Shown: piece by piece, positions 5,513 through 5,922 of the stretch
How the letters are laid out: every line of letters begins with the position of its first letter
Position numbering within the stretch: position 1 is the first letter of the stretch
Assembly (NCBI GenBank): GCA_020350865.1
Contig: CP070726.1
Coordinates: forward strand, 848,939-854,860
Length of the DNA: 5,922 nt
Source of the DNA: Thermoplasmata archaeon
GTDB taxonomy: Archaea; Thermoplasmatota; Thermoplasmata; GCA-020350865
Direction: 5' to 3'
The notes under the pieces: generated by a model
The model's database searches: none
What the model saw: only the letters and a program-made list of their open reading frames with translations
What the model was told of the DNA's origin: nothing
Made by a program: the position numbers and the translations under genes

Positions 5513-5922
5513 ATGAAAATACCGGACAAACTCGAAGATGACTCCTGCATCCCGGAATCGCATTTATCGCGTGATCTCCAGAAGGATGAAAGGGCAAGAA
5601 TCCCCTTTGCCCTGATTGCCGTCATGCTCCTCATGTTCTCTGTTTTCTCGGGGGTTTACCTGGCTGCGGTGAACATGCAGAGAATCGAGGAGATCACGGC
5701 ACGGGAGCGGGGCTTGACCACCATCCTGGAGACCTACACGAACGAGGTCAAGCACCTCGGGGAGCTGGCTGTCTACACGGCCCTAGAGGAAGACGAAACC
5801 CATTCCGCCCCCATGTGGCAGGTCAACGAGGATTCATACAACAATTACCTGGAGATGATCAGTCCTTATACTGCGGAGGGCGGGTACGACACATCGGATG
5901 GGTATAATGTGCAGATGAGCTC
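5513..5922 (+). CDS. Single-helix membrane protein, third gene of the plus-strand operon, 3' end outside the window
   Basis: The frame is open to the window end (136 residues seen). A polar N-terminus of about 29 residues is followed by DERARIPFALIAVML (25-39) and a membrane helix at about 30-53, then a helical, charged, presumably external region (56-95) and a Tyr/Asn-rich stretch. The Arg-Ala-Arg-Ile-Pro-Phe-Ala entry into the helix recalls haloarchaeal hypothetical proteins encoded near pilus ATPase/platform genes; that is from memory and unverified. The start at 5513 is the first ATG after an in-frame TAG at 5504; only a weak AGGTAG (5501-5506) precedes it, 6 bases away. Third codon positions are markedly richer in G/C than in the two genes before it. 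It is probably co-transcribed with them and may be a pilus accessory or anchor subunit. Confidence 0.82.
   Translation, partial: MKIPDKLEDDSCIPESHLSRDLQKDERARIPFALIAVMLLMFSVFSGVYLAAVNMQRIEEITARERGLTTILETYTNEVKHLGELAVYTALEEDETHSAPMWQVNEDSYNNYLEMISPYTAEGGYDTSDGYNVQMS

Noticed and set aside
1..5922. CRISPR array, tRNA, rRNA, insertion sequence or terminator
   Set aside because: No spaced direct repeats, cloverleaf-like segments, transposase motifs, or stem-loop with T-run were seen. Both operons continue beyond the window.

Overview
The window looks archaeal, most likely euryarchaeal; Thermoplasmatota is my best guess but cannot be proven from this sequence. Three things point there: a VirB11/GspE-type ATPase with archaeal motif variants, next to a TadC/FlaJ-like membrane protein carrying two F domains; archaeal BRE/TATA-like promoters; and one apparently leaderless gene beside genes with GGAGG-type ribosome binding sites. 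Arg codons AGG/AGA are frequent. Nearly all of the window is coding.

Layout. Two divergent gene sets face away from a 97-base intergenic region (4315-4411). The minus-strand set reads from 4314 down to the window edge: a 202-residue protein with eight cysteines arranged like two zinc sites, a 661-residue secretion/pilus assembly ATPase, and a platform membrane protein (574 residues visible, C-terminus outside the window). They are packed tightly, with a 4-base gap and then an 8-base overlap. The plus-strand set reads from 4412 to the right edge: two small proteins with one N-terminal membrane helix each (170 and 183 residues, joined by an ATGA overlap), then, after a 40-base gap, a third single-helix protein cut off by the window end.

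How the genes fit together. The ATPase and platform protein are the conserved motor of a type IV pilus-like (Tad/archaellum-related) machine: the ATPase works in the cytoplasm and the platform protein couples it to subunits pulled from the membrane. The three divergent proteins have the shape of pilin-like or pilus-accessory subunits (short cytoplasmic N-terminus, one helix, external domain), and the first two end in a similar beta-strand plus Trp-Arg motif. I infer that they are substrates or structural parts of this machine. The cysteine-rich protein is probably a cytoplasmic partner of the ATPase. No archaellum-specific gene (FlaH-like or archaellin) is visible, so a pilus, adhesion or secretion role is more likely than swimming.

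The intergenic region holds one plausible promoter per direction and an imperfect 16-base inverted repeat, one copy at each promoter, which may allow joint control. No RNA gene, CRISPR array, insertion sequence or convincing terminator was seen.
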